A stretch of DNA of 22,414 nucleotides, from assembly GCA_900547435.1 (NCBI GenBank), contig URGO01000035.1, positions 1-22,414 on the forward strand, in the 5' to 3' direction. Made by a program: the position numbers and the translations under genes. Of this stretch, positions 16,212-22,414 are shown piece after piece; position 1 is the first letter of the stretch; each line of letters opens with the position of its first letter. Below the pieces are notes generated by a model. It saw nothing but the letters and a program-made list of their open reading frames with translations. It searched no databases and was not told the DNA's origin. The DNA is from an uncultured Parabacteroides sp. (GTDB lineage Bacteria; Bacteroidota; Bacteroidia; Bacteroidales; Tannerellaceae).

Positions 16212-16961
16212 ATGAAAGAAAACGAATTCATATTTGGTATACGGGCCGTTATCGAAGCCATTCAGGCAGAAAAAGAGATTGACAAGATAATGATACGCCG
16301 TGATTTGCAGGGAGAGCTGGCAAAAGAGCTGTTTGACACCCTTCGCGGAAAAATGATTCAAGTTCAACGAGTTCCGCAAGAACGCTTGGACCGGTACACC
16401 CGAAAGAATCATCAAGGCGTGATTGCTTTTATTTCGGCTATTACATACCAAAAATTGGAAGATATTATCCCGTTTGTTTATGAGGCAGGACGAGACCCGT
16501 TTATTGTTCTTTTGGACGGCGTTACAGACGTACGCAATTTCGGGGCGATAGCTCGTACGTGCGAATGCGCAGGGGTGGACGCCATCGTTATTCCGCAAAA
16601 GGGGAGTGTGTCGGTCAATGCCGATGCCATTAAAACCTCGGTAGGTGCTTTGCACAGTCTGCCGGTATGCAAGGAAATAAGCATCAATCAGGCCATACGC
16701 TATCTGCAACAAAGTGGCGTGAAGGTGTATGCCGCTTCCGAGAAATCTGCCGATATATATACTCATGTATGCTATGACGGGCCGACAGCCATCGTTATGG
16801 GCGCGGAGGACACCGGTGTTTCGGCTGAAAACCTGCGCATCTGCGACGGCATGATTAAGATTCCGCAATTCGGCACTATTGGTTCGCTAAATGTATCGGT
16901 AGCTTCATCCATACTTATTTACGAGGTAGTGCGCCAGCGGATGCTAAAAGAAAACAACTAA
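16212..16961 (+). CDS. rlmB: 23S rRNA (guanosine-2'-O)-methyltransferase RlmB family (SpoU/TrmH)
   Basis: 249-residue SPOUT-class methyltransferase; RlmB methylates the 2'-O of G2251 in the 23S rRNA peptidyl-transferase loop using S-adenosylmethionine. The N-terminal ~75 residues are the SpoU substrate-binding domain (FIFGIRAVIEAI...NHQGVIAFIS). The catalytic knot domain has motif 1 LDGVTDVRNFGAIARTCECA with N109 and R115, motif 2 IVMGAEDTG at 194-202, and motif 3 IPQFGTIGSLNVSVA at 217-231. All match the SpoU family, and length equals the usual ~245. The ATG at 16212 is preferred over an in-frame TTG at 16188, which lies inside the promoter box. RlmB versus another TrmH-family target cannot be fully settled from sequence. 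ridA follows on the same strand 18 bp later. Confidence 0.9.
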   Translation: MKENEFIFGIRAVIEAIQAEKEIDKIMIRRDLQGELAKELFDTLRGKMIQVQRVPQERLDRYTRKNHQGVIAFISAITYQKLEDIIPFVYEAGRDPFIVLLDGVTDVRNFGAIARTCECAGVDAIVIPQKGSVSVNADAIKTSVGALHSLPVCKEISINQAIRYLQQSGVKVYAASEKSADIYTHVCYDGPTAIVMGAEDTGVSAENLRICDGMIKIPQFGTIGSLNVSVASSILIYEVVRQRMLKENN

Positions 16962-16979
16962 TATTTAATGAATATATCT

Positions 16980-17360
16980 ATGAAGAAAGTAATTGCAACT
17001 AAAAATGCACCTGCGGCCATCGGCCCTTATAGCCAGGCTATTCAAGCAGGAAATATGTTATTCGCGTCCGGGCAATTGGGATTAAATCCGGAAACGGGAG
17101 AATTTCCTGACGGTGGTGTAAAGGCTCAGACAGAGCAGTCCTTCCGAAACGTGAAAGCAATCCTCTCCGAAGCAGGATTTACGATAAATGATGTGGTAAA
17201 AACTACGGTATTTCTGGCCGACATGGCAGATTTCGCAGCAATGAACGAAGTCTATGCCGCACAGTTCAGCGGAGATTTCCCGGCACGCTCTGCCGTAGCC
17301 GTGAAGACCTTGCCCAAGAATGCCTTGGTAGAAGTTGAAATCGTAGCCGTAAAAGGATGA
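16980..17360 (+). CDS. ridA: RidA family enamine/imine deaminase
   Basis: 126-residue protein of the RidA/YjgF/UK114 family, a trimeric enzyme that hydrolyses reactive enamines and imines (such as 2-aminoacrylate released by PLP-dependent dehydratases) to keto acids and ammonia. The N-terminal APAAIGPYSQAI, the central FASGQLGLNPETGE, the VKTTVFLADMADFAAMNEVY helix region and PARSAVAV are all family hallmarks. R103 matches the substrate-carboxylate Arg (R105 in E. coli) and E120 matches the conserved Glu. I choose the ATG at 16980 because it aligns with the family N-terminus (MKKVIATKNAP); an in-frame ATG at 16968 would add four residues. Likely cotranscribed with rlmB. A two-way terminator follows at 17461-17493. 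Confidence 0.94.
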   Translation: MKKVIATKNAPAAIGPYSQAIQAGNMLFASGQLGLNPETGEFPDGGVKAQTEQSFRNVKAILSEAGFTINDVVKTTVFLADMADFAAMNEVYAAQFSGDFPARSAVAVKTLPKNALVEVEIVAVKG

Positions 17361-17460
17361 GTCGATATCCCTATCAGGTAAGCGGAAGAAAATAACACGA
17401 GGTAATTTGGCTTCTGAATAACAGATGGTAAAAACCTTTCCGGTATCTCCATCTAAAACA

Positions 17461-17493
17461 AAGGGTCACTGACCGGATAGTCAGTAGACCCTT
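17461..17493. terminator. Bidirectional hairpin terminator between ridA and the FadL-like gene
   Basis: AAGGGTCACTGAC (17461-17473) pairs with GTCAGT (17480-17485) and GACCCTT (17487-17493), a 13-bp stem with one bulged A and a 6-nt loop. A pyrimidine-rich run (CTTCTTCTTT) follows on the plus side. It lies between two converging genes and can serve both. Confidence 0.8.
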
Positions 17494-17582
17494 CTTCTTT
17501 GCTTCTAAATACTTAATCCGATGAAGCAAAAATCCTTTCCGTATAAAGTAGCAATTGCCGATTGAATCACCGGCCATTATCC

Positions 17583-19064
17583 TTAAAATCCATAGGAAAG
17601 ACCGATAGCCGGCATCAGTGCATAAGCCTGATAATGTCCGCCGAACGTACGCGGATTGCCCAGCAAATCAGCATCCGTATAAGAACCGTCGCGCGCGAAG
17701 CCTTGCACGTAGGAGAACGAGAAATCGACCGACAGGCGCTGCAACGGACGGAAGCTGAATCCTGCCGTCAGGCCCAACTTATTCATACTGGGAGTTTCCG
17801 GATTCAGATACTCGCTCTTGACCGGCGTTTCGTCAAAATAAGCTCCGAAACGGATATCCAGACGGTCGGTCGTGGCATATTGCGCACCGATACGGTAGAT
17901 GCGGGTATTCTCATACTCCTTTGGTGCCGCGATGTTGTACTTGCCCAACTCGGAATCCGGATGGAAATTTACGTCCAAGGATTTATAGGCATTCCAGCCG
18001 ACGAACTGCACCTCACCGGAGATTACCCAGTTCTGCGTGGGGCGATAGGTCAACGCCACATTCCAGTTATCCGGCAGCGGAAGTTCGGCCGAAAATGTCC
18101 CGGTCTCCAGCGGTGGAACATTAATACCATCGGGCAATCCCTGAATCCCCATCTGTTTAGCCATGGCGATAAGGCTGTTGATTTGCTCCAAAACCCCTTC
18201 GAAATGTTCGCGGTTGGCATAACGCAGTTGGATGTCCCCCTCATTGACCTTAGCGGTTACCTTCGAGCGATAGGAGAGCCCCACGGTCCATTTATCATTA
18301 ATATCATACATAGCGCCGACATTAAAACCGAATCGGGTCTGCGAGCTTCCGTTGAGCGAAACAGACGCTGCCGAGGTCTCCTCATAACGCGAGAGCTTCT
18401 CCATGATAGGCTCTACCATCGGTTTCACCAGCGGCAGCATATTCTCCGGTATGGCATTGACCATGCTCTGTCCGACAGCCGTCATCGAGCCCGGCCCGAT
18501 CAGCGCGCGATCCAAAGATATGTTACCAAACATCACCATCAGTCCGGCTCCGATGCTCAACTTATCTGTAATCTTCCAGGCCACGGTAGGCTGCAAGTTG
18601 AAAGCCTGTAAGGAAATATTCTGAACCAGATGCGCCCCTTGCCAATCGTTCCCCCAATTAATGCCGCTTCCGTACGGAGTATTCAGCGATATACCGGCCG
18701 CCAGATTATCATAAATCTTGAACCCGGCATAAACATAAAGCGGCGTACTTGGCGTGTTATCAGTCTTGGCGGTATAATCATAGGCTATAGCTGTATTATT
18801 ATCCACAAAAGAATAATACTTGCTGCTGGAATACTTCGCGTGCGCAAATACCCCGGATACTCCTGCGGATAAATCGATAGTTTTATCCATAAAAGCCAAT
18901 CCCGCCGGATTGAAGTGCATACTTTCGGCACCCAACTTCATAGCGGCTCCGACATGTCCCATACCCGCCTGTTTCGTACTCTGCGCGTTCACTTGAAAAC
19001 CTTCTGCTGCCGTATACGAAAAAGGCAGCGCTGACAAACACGCTAATGCGATAATTTTTTTCAT
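17583..19064 (-). CDS. FadL/OmpP1/TodX family outer-membrane transporter
   Basis: 493-residue outer-membrane beta-barrel of the FadL family, which moves hydrophobic substrates such as long-chain fatty acids across the outer membrane. A signal peptide (MKKIIALACLSALPFSYTAA) is followed by the family's N-terminal plug region EGFQVNAQSTKQAGMGHVGA and GAESMHFNPAGLAFMDKTID; the NPAG motif is diagnostic. Later strands carry FGFNVGAMYDINDKWTVGLSYRSKV and NVALTYRPTQNWVISGEVQFVGW, and the chain ends in a beta-signal with terminal Phe (MPAIGLSYGF). Length is slightly above the ~450 norm. The actual ligand cannot be predicted. It is a single-gene unit with its own -7 box at 19115-19122 and a converging terminator at its end. 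A 349-codon open frame on the opposite strand is a shadow of this gene. Confidence 0.93.
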   Translation of the reverse strand: MKKIIALACLSALPFSYTAAEGFQVNAQSTKQAGMGHVGAAMKLGAESMHFNPAGLAFMDKTIDLSAGVSGVFAHAKYSSSKYYSFVDNNTAIAYDYTAKTDNTPSTPLYVYAGFKIYDNLAAGISLNTPYGSGINWGNDWQGAHLVQNISLQAFNLQPTVAWKITDKLSIGAGLMVMFGNISLDRALIGPGSMTAVGQSMVNAIPENMLPLVKPMVEPIMEKLSRYEETSAASVSLNGSSQTRFGFNVGAMYDINDKWTVGLSYRSKVTAKVNEGDIQLRYANREHFEGVLEQINSLIAMAKQMGIQGLPDGINVPPLETGTFSAELPLPDNWNVALTYRPTQNWVISGEVQFVGWNAYKSLDVNFHPDSELGKYNIAAPKEYENTRIYRIGAQYATTDRLDIRFGAYFDETPVKSEYLNPETPSMNKLGLTAGFSFRPLQRLSVDFSFSYVQGFARDGSYTDADLLGNPRTFGGHYQAYALMPAIGLSYGF

Positions 19065-19090
19065 AAAATAAGTTTAATGTGAATAAAAAC

Positions 19091-19122
19091 TATGCCATCC
19101 GGCATAAACGGCTGCAAAGATA
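19091..19122 (-). promoter_or_regulatory. Promoter -7 box and leader hairpin of the FadL-like gene
   Basis: On the minus strand TATCTTTG (19115-19122) matches TAnnTTTG. Just downstream in the leader is a compact perfect hairpin, TATGCC-ATCC-GGCATA in plus-strand order (19091-19106), 26 bp from the start codon. No clear -33 element is seen. Confidence 0.5.
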
Positions 19123-19141
19123 GGTTTCTTTTTTGAATAAT

Positions 19142-19166
19142 TGCACATTTTGCGTAAGAATGTGCA
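19142..19166. terminator. Small hairpin between the serine dehydratase and FadL-like genes
   Basis: TGCACATT (19142-19149) pairs perfectly with AATGTGCA (19159-19166) around a 9-nt loop. It may contribute to transcription ending downstream of the serine dehydratase gene, or be part of the FadL-like promoter region, because it lies just upstream of the -7 box at 19115-19122. Confidence 0.35.
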
Positions 19167-19191
19167 TAAATAATGAGGAGGGAGAGCTAAT

Positions 19192-19251
19192 CGGGAACAA
19201 GCAGTCAAGGCTTTTGAAGCATAAAATAAAATCCCCTGCGGCTTGTTCCCG
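19192..19251 (-). terminator. Long-loop inverted repeat after the serine dehydratase gene
   Basis: CGGGAACAAGC (19192-19202) is the exact reverse complement of GCTTGTTCCCG (19241-19251). The right arm begins 15 bp past the stop codon of the serine dehydratase gene. The 38-nt loop is AT-rich. It most likely marks the end of the minus-strand operon, though no T-run follows. Confidence 0.55.
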
Positions 19252-19265
19252 TGTCTGTTTATCTT

Positions 19266-20474
19266 CTAATGATTCATTGTATATCCTTTTGCCAATCCGC
19301 CTTCTGAAGTCTCCTTGTAAAGACTGGGCAGATCGTTACCCGTCTGTTTCATTACCTCTACTACTTGGTCGAAGCTAACTCGGTGCCTGCCATCCGAGAA
19401 GTTGGAGAAGGTATTGGCATCCAATGCGCGGGCCGCCGCAAAAGCGTTACGTTCTATACACGGGATCTGCACCAATCCACAGACCGGATCGCAGGTCAAT
19501 CCCAAGTGATGCTCCAGTCCCATTTCAGCGGCGTATTCGATTTGCGCGGCAGTACCTCCAAACAATTGGCTGGCCGCCGCTGCAGCCATAGAGCAAGCTA
19601 CTCCCACTTCGGCCTGGCATCCGGCCTCGGCTCCCGAGATGGAAGCATTGGTGCGAACAACATTGCCAAACAATCCGGCCGTAGCCAATGCACGGAGAAT
19701 ACGGGAATCGCGGAACTCCCGCGTCTCTTTCAGGTGATAAAGTACAGCAGGGATAACACCGCAAGAACCGCATGTCGGGGCGGTCACAATTTTCCCTCCG
19801 CAAGCATTCTCTTCTGATACAGCTAACGCATACGCGTAGACCAATCCTCGACTTTTGATGCTGCTCCCATAACCGCGTGCACGAATCATATAATCGGATG
19901 CTTTCCGTCGGATTCCCAGTCCGCCGGGGAGTATACCTTCAGCTTCCAATCCGCGACGAACGGCATCCTGCATAACTTCCCAGACCTCGGCCAGATAATC
20001 CCATATTTCCTTTCCTTCGCACTGTTCTACATATTCCCAATAAGAATATCCGGTTTGTTCACACCATGCTTGGATATCGCGGATATGGTTCATGTCATAT
20101 ACTTGCGTAGCGGTCTGTTCGTTATAGGTTTCGTTGGCTAATGTTCCTCCGCCGATACTATAGATAGTCCATGAATCCAATTTCTTCCCGTCCGCATCCC
20201 ATGCTTCGAACAAGATTCCGTTCGGGTGGAAAGGAAGGAATACTTTCGGTTTCCAGATGATATTTGTCGGCGCTTTCGGACTCAACACATCCAGGATAGC
20301 CTTATCGGTCATGTGTCCTTTCCCCGTAGCCGCCAGGCTTCCATATAATGTTACTTCGAATCGTACCGCCTCGGGATTCTTATCCAGAAACATTTGTGCG
20401 GCACGCATCGGTCCCATAGTATGACTACTGGACGGTCCGTGTCCGATTCGGAATATTTGTCTGATTGATTCCAT
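19266..20474 (-). CDS. sdaA: L-serine ammonia-lyase (iron-sulfur L-serine dehydratase)
   Basis: 402-residue single-chain enzyme converting L-serine to pyruvate and ammonia with a [4Fe-4S] cluster instead of PLP. I use the ATG at 20474 (MESIRQIFRI), whose next residues GHGPSSSHTMGPMRAAQ are the conserved start of the beta domain; an in-frame extension to 20648 overlaps the SDR gene and is rejected. The alpha domain carries GGKIVTAPTCGSCGVIPA (C235, C238), GAEAGCQAEVG (C286) and LTCDPVCGLVQIPCIERN (C328, C332, C339). C286, C328 and C339 have the same 42- and 11-residue spacing as the cluster ligands C343, C385 and C396 of the Legionella enzyme. The C-terminal Cys reported there is not present; this protein ends in TMNH. 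Its start is 7 bp past the SDR stop codon, so it is the last gene of a three-gene operon. Confidence 0.93.
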   Translation of the reverse strand: MESIRQIFRIGHGPSSSHTMGPMRAAQMFLDKNPEAVRFEVTLYGSLAATGKGHMTDKAILDVLSPKAPTNIIWKPKVFLPFHPNGILFEAWDADGKKLDSWTIYSIGGGTLANETYNEQTATQVYDMNHIRDIQAWCEQTGYSYWEYVEQCEGKEIWDYLAEVWEVMQDAVRRGLEAEGILPGGLGIRRKASDYMIRARGYGSSIKSRGLVYAYALAVSEENACGGKIVTAPTCGSCGVIPAVLYHLKETREFRDSRILRALATAGLFGNVVRTNASISGAEAGCQAEVGVACSMAAAAASQLFGGTAAQIEYAAEMGLEHHLGLTCDPVCGLVQIPCIERNAFAAARALDANTFSNFSDGRHRVSFDQVVEVMKQTGNDLPSLYKETSEGGLAKGYTMNH

Positions 20475-20481
20475 ATAATCT

Positions 20482-21351
20482 TCAATAATTATTGATTTGT
20501 TGTAGTTCTGTTTTACATTCTTCCCGCAAATAATCTTCCGTATCTTTCCAGAGGGAATCCATTTGCGGATGTTGCAAATACTTCTCTGACAGATTCCGTT
20601 CCTTGCAAGAGGCAAACATCTTTCCGGTTGTTCCTTCTGGCAATTCATCCAATAGGAGATGAATCGCGGTAGCCGCTCCTTGCTTAGGTGTGCGGATAAA
20701 AGGACGGAAGAAGATATCGGTCAGTGGGTCGAACCACATATCCATACGGATAATATCTGTAGATACGATGCCGGGGTCGGCCGCATTCACCAGGATTCCC
20801 TTTTCTTTTACCAGCAAAGCCAGCTTGCGGACGAATAACCATAAAGCCAGTTTCGTGTTGCTATAAATTGGAATACGCCAGAAACAGCCCTTTTTCCCCC
20901 GTGTGAGGAATTCGGGCGTTATCTTTCCGATTGCATACGTACATGAAACCATGCAAACCACCCGTGTTCCTTCCTCCATCAAAGGTAATAACATGCGCGT
21001 CAACAAATAAGGTGCTACATAATTGACCGCTACTGTTCGTTCCAATCCATCGGGCGTTAGTTGGAAATGCGTACACATGGTTCCGGCATTGTTCATCAGC
21101 AAACGGATCGGAATGTTATCATTCAACAATCTTTGGGCTGCTTTCCAGACCAAATACATATCCGACAAATCTACCTGACGGACTCTTATCCGGTCATTGC
21201 CTGTCTCTTTGACTATTTTATTCCGGCAAGCAATTCCGGATTGTGCATCATAGCAAAGCATGATGACCTCATAGCCGGCCGATGCCACCGCACGGGTGAT
21301 TTCCATTCCCATTCCGCCATCGGCTCCGGTAATAACAGCACGTCCTTTCAT
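20482..21351 (-). CDS. Short-chain dehydrogenase/reductase, retinol-dehydrogenase-like
   Basis: 289-residue NAD(P)-dependent oxidoreductase with a Rossmann fold. The cofactor motif TGADGGMG is at 8-15, DLSD at 61-64, NNAG at 87-90, and the catalytic YSNTK (Y163, K167) follows a 25-residue insert (GKITPEFLTRGKKGCFWRIP) like that of retinol-dehydrogenase-type SDRs. The position where the family usually has VSS reads VSC (135-137), so the usual catalytic Ser appears to be Cys137. A PGIVSTD motif and a C-terminal extension of about 70 residues (FIRTPKQGAATAIHLLL onward) complete the protein. Its ATG overlaps the stop codon of the flavin reductase gene as ATGA (21351-21348), implying translational coupling. 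The substrate is unknown; the partner suggests reduction or oxidation of a carbonyl next to a C=C bond. Confidence 0.9.
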   Translation of the reverse strand: MKGRAVITGADGGMGMEITRAVASAGYEVIMLCYDAQSGIACRNKIVKETGNDRIRVRQVDLSDMYLVWKAAQRLLNDNIPIRLLMNNAGTMCTHFQLTPDGLERTVAVNYVAPYLLTRMLLPLMEEGTRVVCMVSCTYAIGKITPEFLTRGKKGCFWRIPIYSNTKLALWLFVRKLALLVKEKGILVNAADPGIVSTDIIRMDMWFDPLTDIFFRPFIRTPKQGAATAIHLLLDELPEGTTGKMFASCKERNLSEKYLQHPQMDSLWKDTEDYLREECKTELQQINNY

Positions 21352-22414
21352 CTTTTAGCCTCCTTTTCTAGTTGTTCTATCTCACGTTGCAGGGAGTCGG
21401 GCAATTTGTTTTTCAGATGCTTATGGCATGCCATATCCAAGGTGTACATGCGCGCTATACAATAATTACTATGTCCGCAATCGCAACAATAGTCCTCTTC
21501 CGTCTTCATGCGGTTGACAAAATCCGGGGTGTTCAGTAATGCACGTCCCATCTGCACGAAGGGGAAGCCGGAGTTCAGAACCTCTTCGATTTTTGCCCGC
21601 GACACTAATCCACCAACATACACCAGCGGGATGTCTTTGACTTCCGCTTTGACCTTTAAGGCATCTTCCAGAAAATAAGCCTCCTTGAACGGTACGGTCG
21701 GAATCATCATGCGTCCTGCCATTCTGACGCCCCATTTCAACCACCAGCAATTCATATAATAGGTCATTGATTTGATGGGCATTGCTCCGCGCATGACATA
21801 CATCGGTGCCTTGCTGACGAAACCTCCGCTCAATACCAAAGCATGTGCACCGTCTTCTTTCAGGCGTTTCGCCACTTGCAAGGATTCGTCCAATTCCATG
21901 CCCCCTTTGAATCCGTCACGCATATTCATCTTCACCAGAACGGCCATGTCGTCTTTGGCGGCTTTCATGACTTCCTCCATCACCATATCCATGAAGCGCA
22001 TTCGGTTTTCTAACGAACCTCCGTACTCATCATGTCTGTGATTGGTATAAGGAGAAAGGAACTGGCTGATCAGATATCCGTGCCCGGCATGGATTTCTAC
22101 GGCATCAAATCCGCATTCGCGTGCCAGGCGCACGGCTTTTCCATATTCCTTCGCCATTACGGGCAGTTCATCTTTCCGTAATCCGCGGACAAAAGTAGGC
22201 GAATACAGGTTGAATCCGGTAGAGGCACCTACGGGAGTCTGTCCGCAAATGCTTCGGTGAGACATATTTCCGCAATGGCCTAACTGGATGCTTGCGGCAG
22301 CCCCCTCCTTGTGGATGGAATCGGTTATCATCTGCATTCCGGCAACAATCTCCGGCCGCATCCATAATTGCCGGTCGAAAGACACGCCGCTCTGCGTTAC
22401 GGCGGCGTATGCAA
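21348..22414 (-). CDS. Old-yellow-enzyme family NADH:flavin oxidoreductase (N-terminus beyond window)
   Basis: FMN-dependent TIM-barrel reductase of the OYE / 2,4-dienoyl-CoA reductase type. The frame is open to base 22414, so the 5' end is missing; a GTG at 22385 is not the true start, because upstream codons still fit the family (AVTQSGVSFDRQ). Visible motifs: IQLGHCG (flavin-binding strand), HAGHGYLISQFLSPYTNHRHDEYGGSLENR (the HxxHGYL active-site motif and the EYGGSxxNR motif), and FVQMGRALLNTPDFVN near the FMN phosphate site. After it comes a Cys-rich tail with spacing C-x2-C-x5-C-x10-C (YCCDCGHSNYC...C). This resembles, but does not equal, the [4Fe-4S] site of dienoyl-CoA reductases (C-x2-C-x3-C-x11-C). 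The C-terminal flavodoxin/NAD domain of FadH-type enzymes is absent. First visible gene of the operon with the SDR and the serine dehydratase. Confidence 0.9.
   Translation of the reverse strand, partial: AYAAVTQSGVSFDRQLWMRPEIVAGMQMITDSIHKEGAAASIQLGHCGNMSHRSICGQTPVGASTGFNLYSPTFVRGLRKDELPVMAKEYGKAVRLARECGFDAVEIHAGHGYLISQFLSPYTNHRHDEYGGSLENRMRFMDMVMEEVMKAAKDDMAVLVKMNMRDGFKGGMELDESLQVAKRLKEDGAHALVLSGGFVSKAPMYVMRGAMPIKSMTYYMNCWWLKWGVRMAGRMMIPTVPFKEAYFLEDALKVKAEVKDIPLVYVGGLVSRAKIEEVLNSGFPFVQMGRALLNTPDFVNRMKTEEDYCCDCGHSNYCIARMYTLDMACHKHLKNKLPDSLQREIEQLEKEAKR

Noticed and set aside
17562..18611. 349-codon open frame antisense to the FadL-like gene
   Set aside because: It lies opposite a clearly recognisable outer-membrane protein gene and shows no domain. 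It is a shadow frame.
20475..20648. N-terminal extension of the serine dehydratase
   Set aside because: It overlaps the SDR coding sequence and has no family match; the conserved domain begins right after the ATG at 20474.

Overview
The window looks like chromosomal DNA from a gut-type Bacteroidales bacterium, most likely Parabacteroides or a close relative. This is inferred from gene families and promoter style; no marker gene is present to fix the species. Several genes are preceded by the Bacteroidetes -7 box TAnnTTTG, for example at 1871-1878, 5165-5172, 16183-16190 and 19115-19122. I see no rRNA, tRNA, insertion sequence, phage or CRISPR signature.

Left part, all on the minus strand: a calcium P-type ATPase cut by the window edge (1-1838), a zinc-type CDF transporter (1926-2834) and a PIN-PhoH protein (2973-4298). 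A patch of direct and inverted repeats separates the last two. A gene-free stretch of about 950 bp (4299-5250) follows. It is rich in inverted repeats and holds the likely promoter of the next operon.

Centre, plus strand: a tripartite RND efflux operon in the order adaptor lipoprotein (5251-6321), RND permease 1 (6323-9418), TolC-like outer-membrane factor (9448-10938) and RND permease 2 (10928-14116). It ends in a large hairpin at 14152-14211. Two different permeases share one adaptor and one exit channel.

Next, on the minus strand, are a DUF6261-like protein (14264-15013) and a small membrane protein resembling Mpv17/PMP22 (15433-16119). Between them, at 15102-15429, lies the most unusual object in the window: eight units with an exact 41-bp period. 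Each unit carries two short dyads, a conserved one (TATTTC-nnnn-GAAATA type) and a variable one whose two arms change together. I do not recognise it as any named element.

Right part: divergently from the Mpv17-like gene runs rlmB (16212-16961) followed by ridA (16980-17360) on the plus strand. A two-way terminator separates ridA from a FadL/OmpP1 outer-membrane transporter (17583-19064, minus). The window ends in a tightly packed minus-strand operon: an old-yellow-enzyme-type flavin reductase cut by the edge (21348-22414), a short-chain dehydrogenase (20482-21351, ATGA overlap) and an iron-sulfur L-serine dehydratase (19266-20474).
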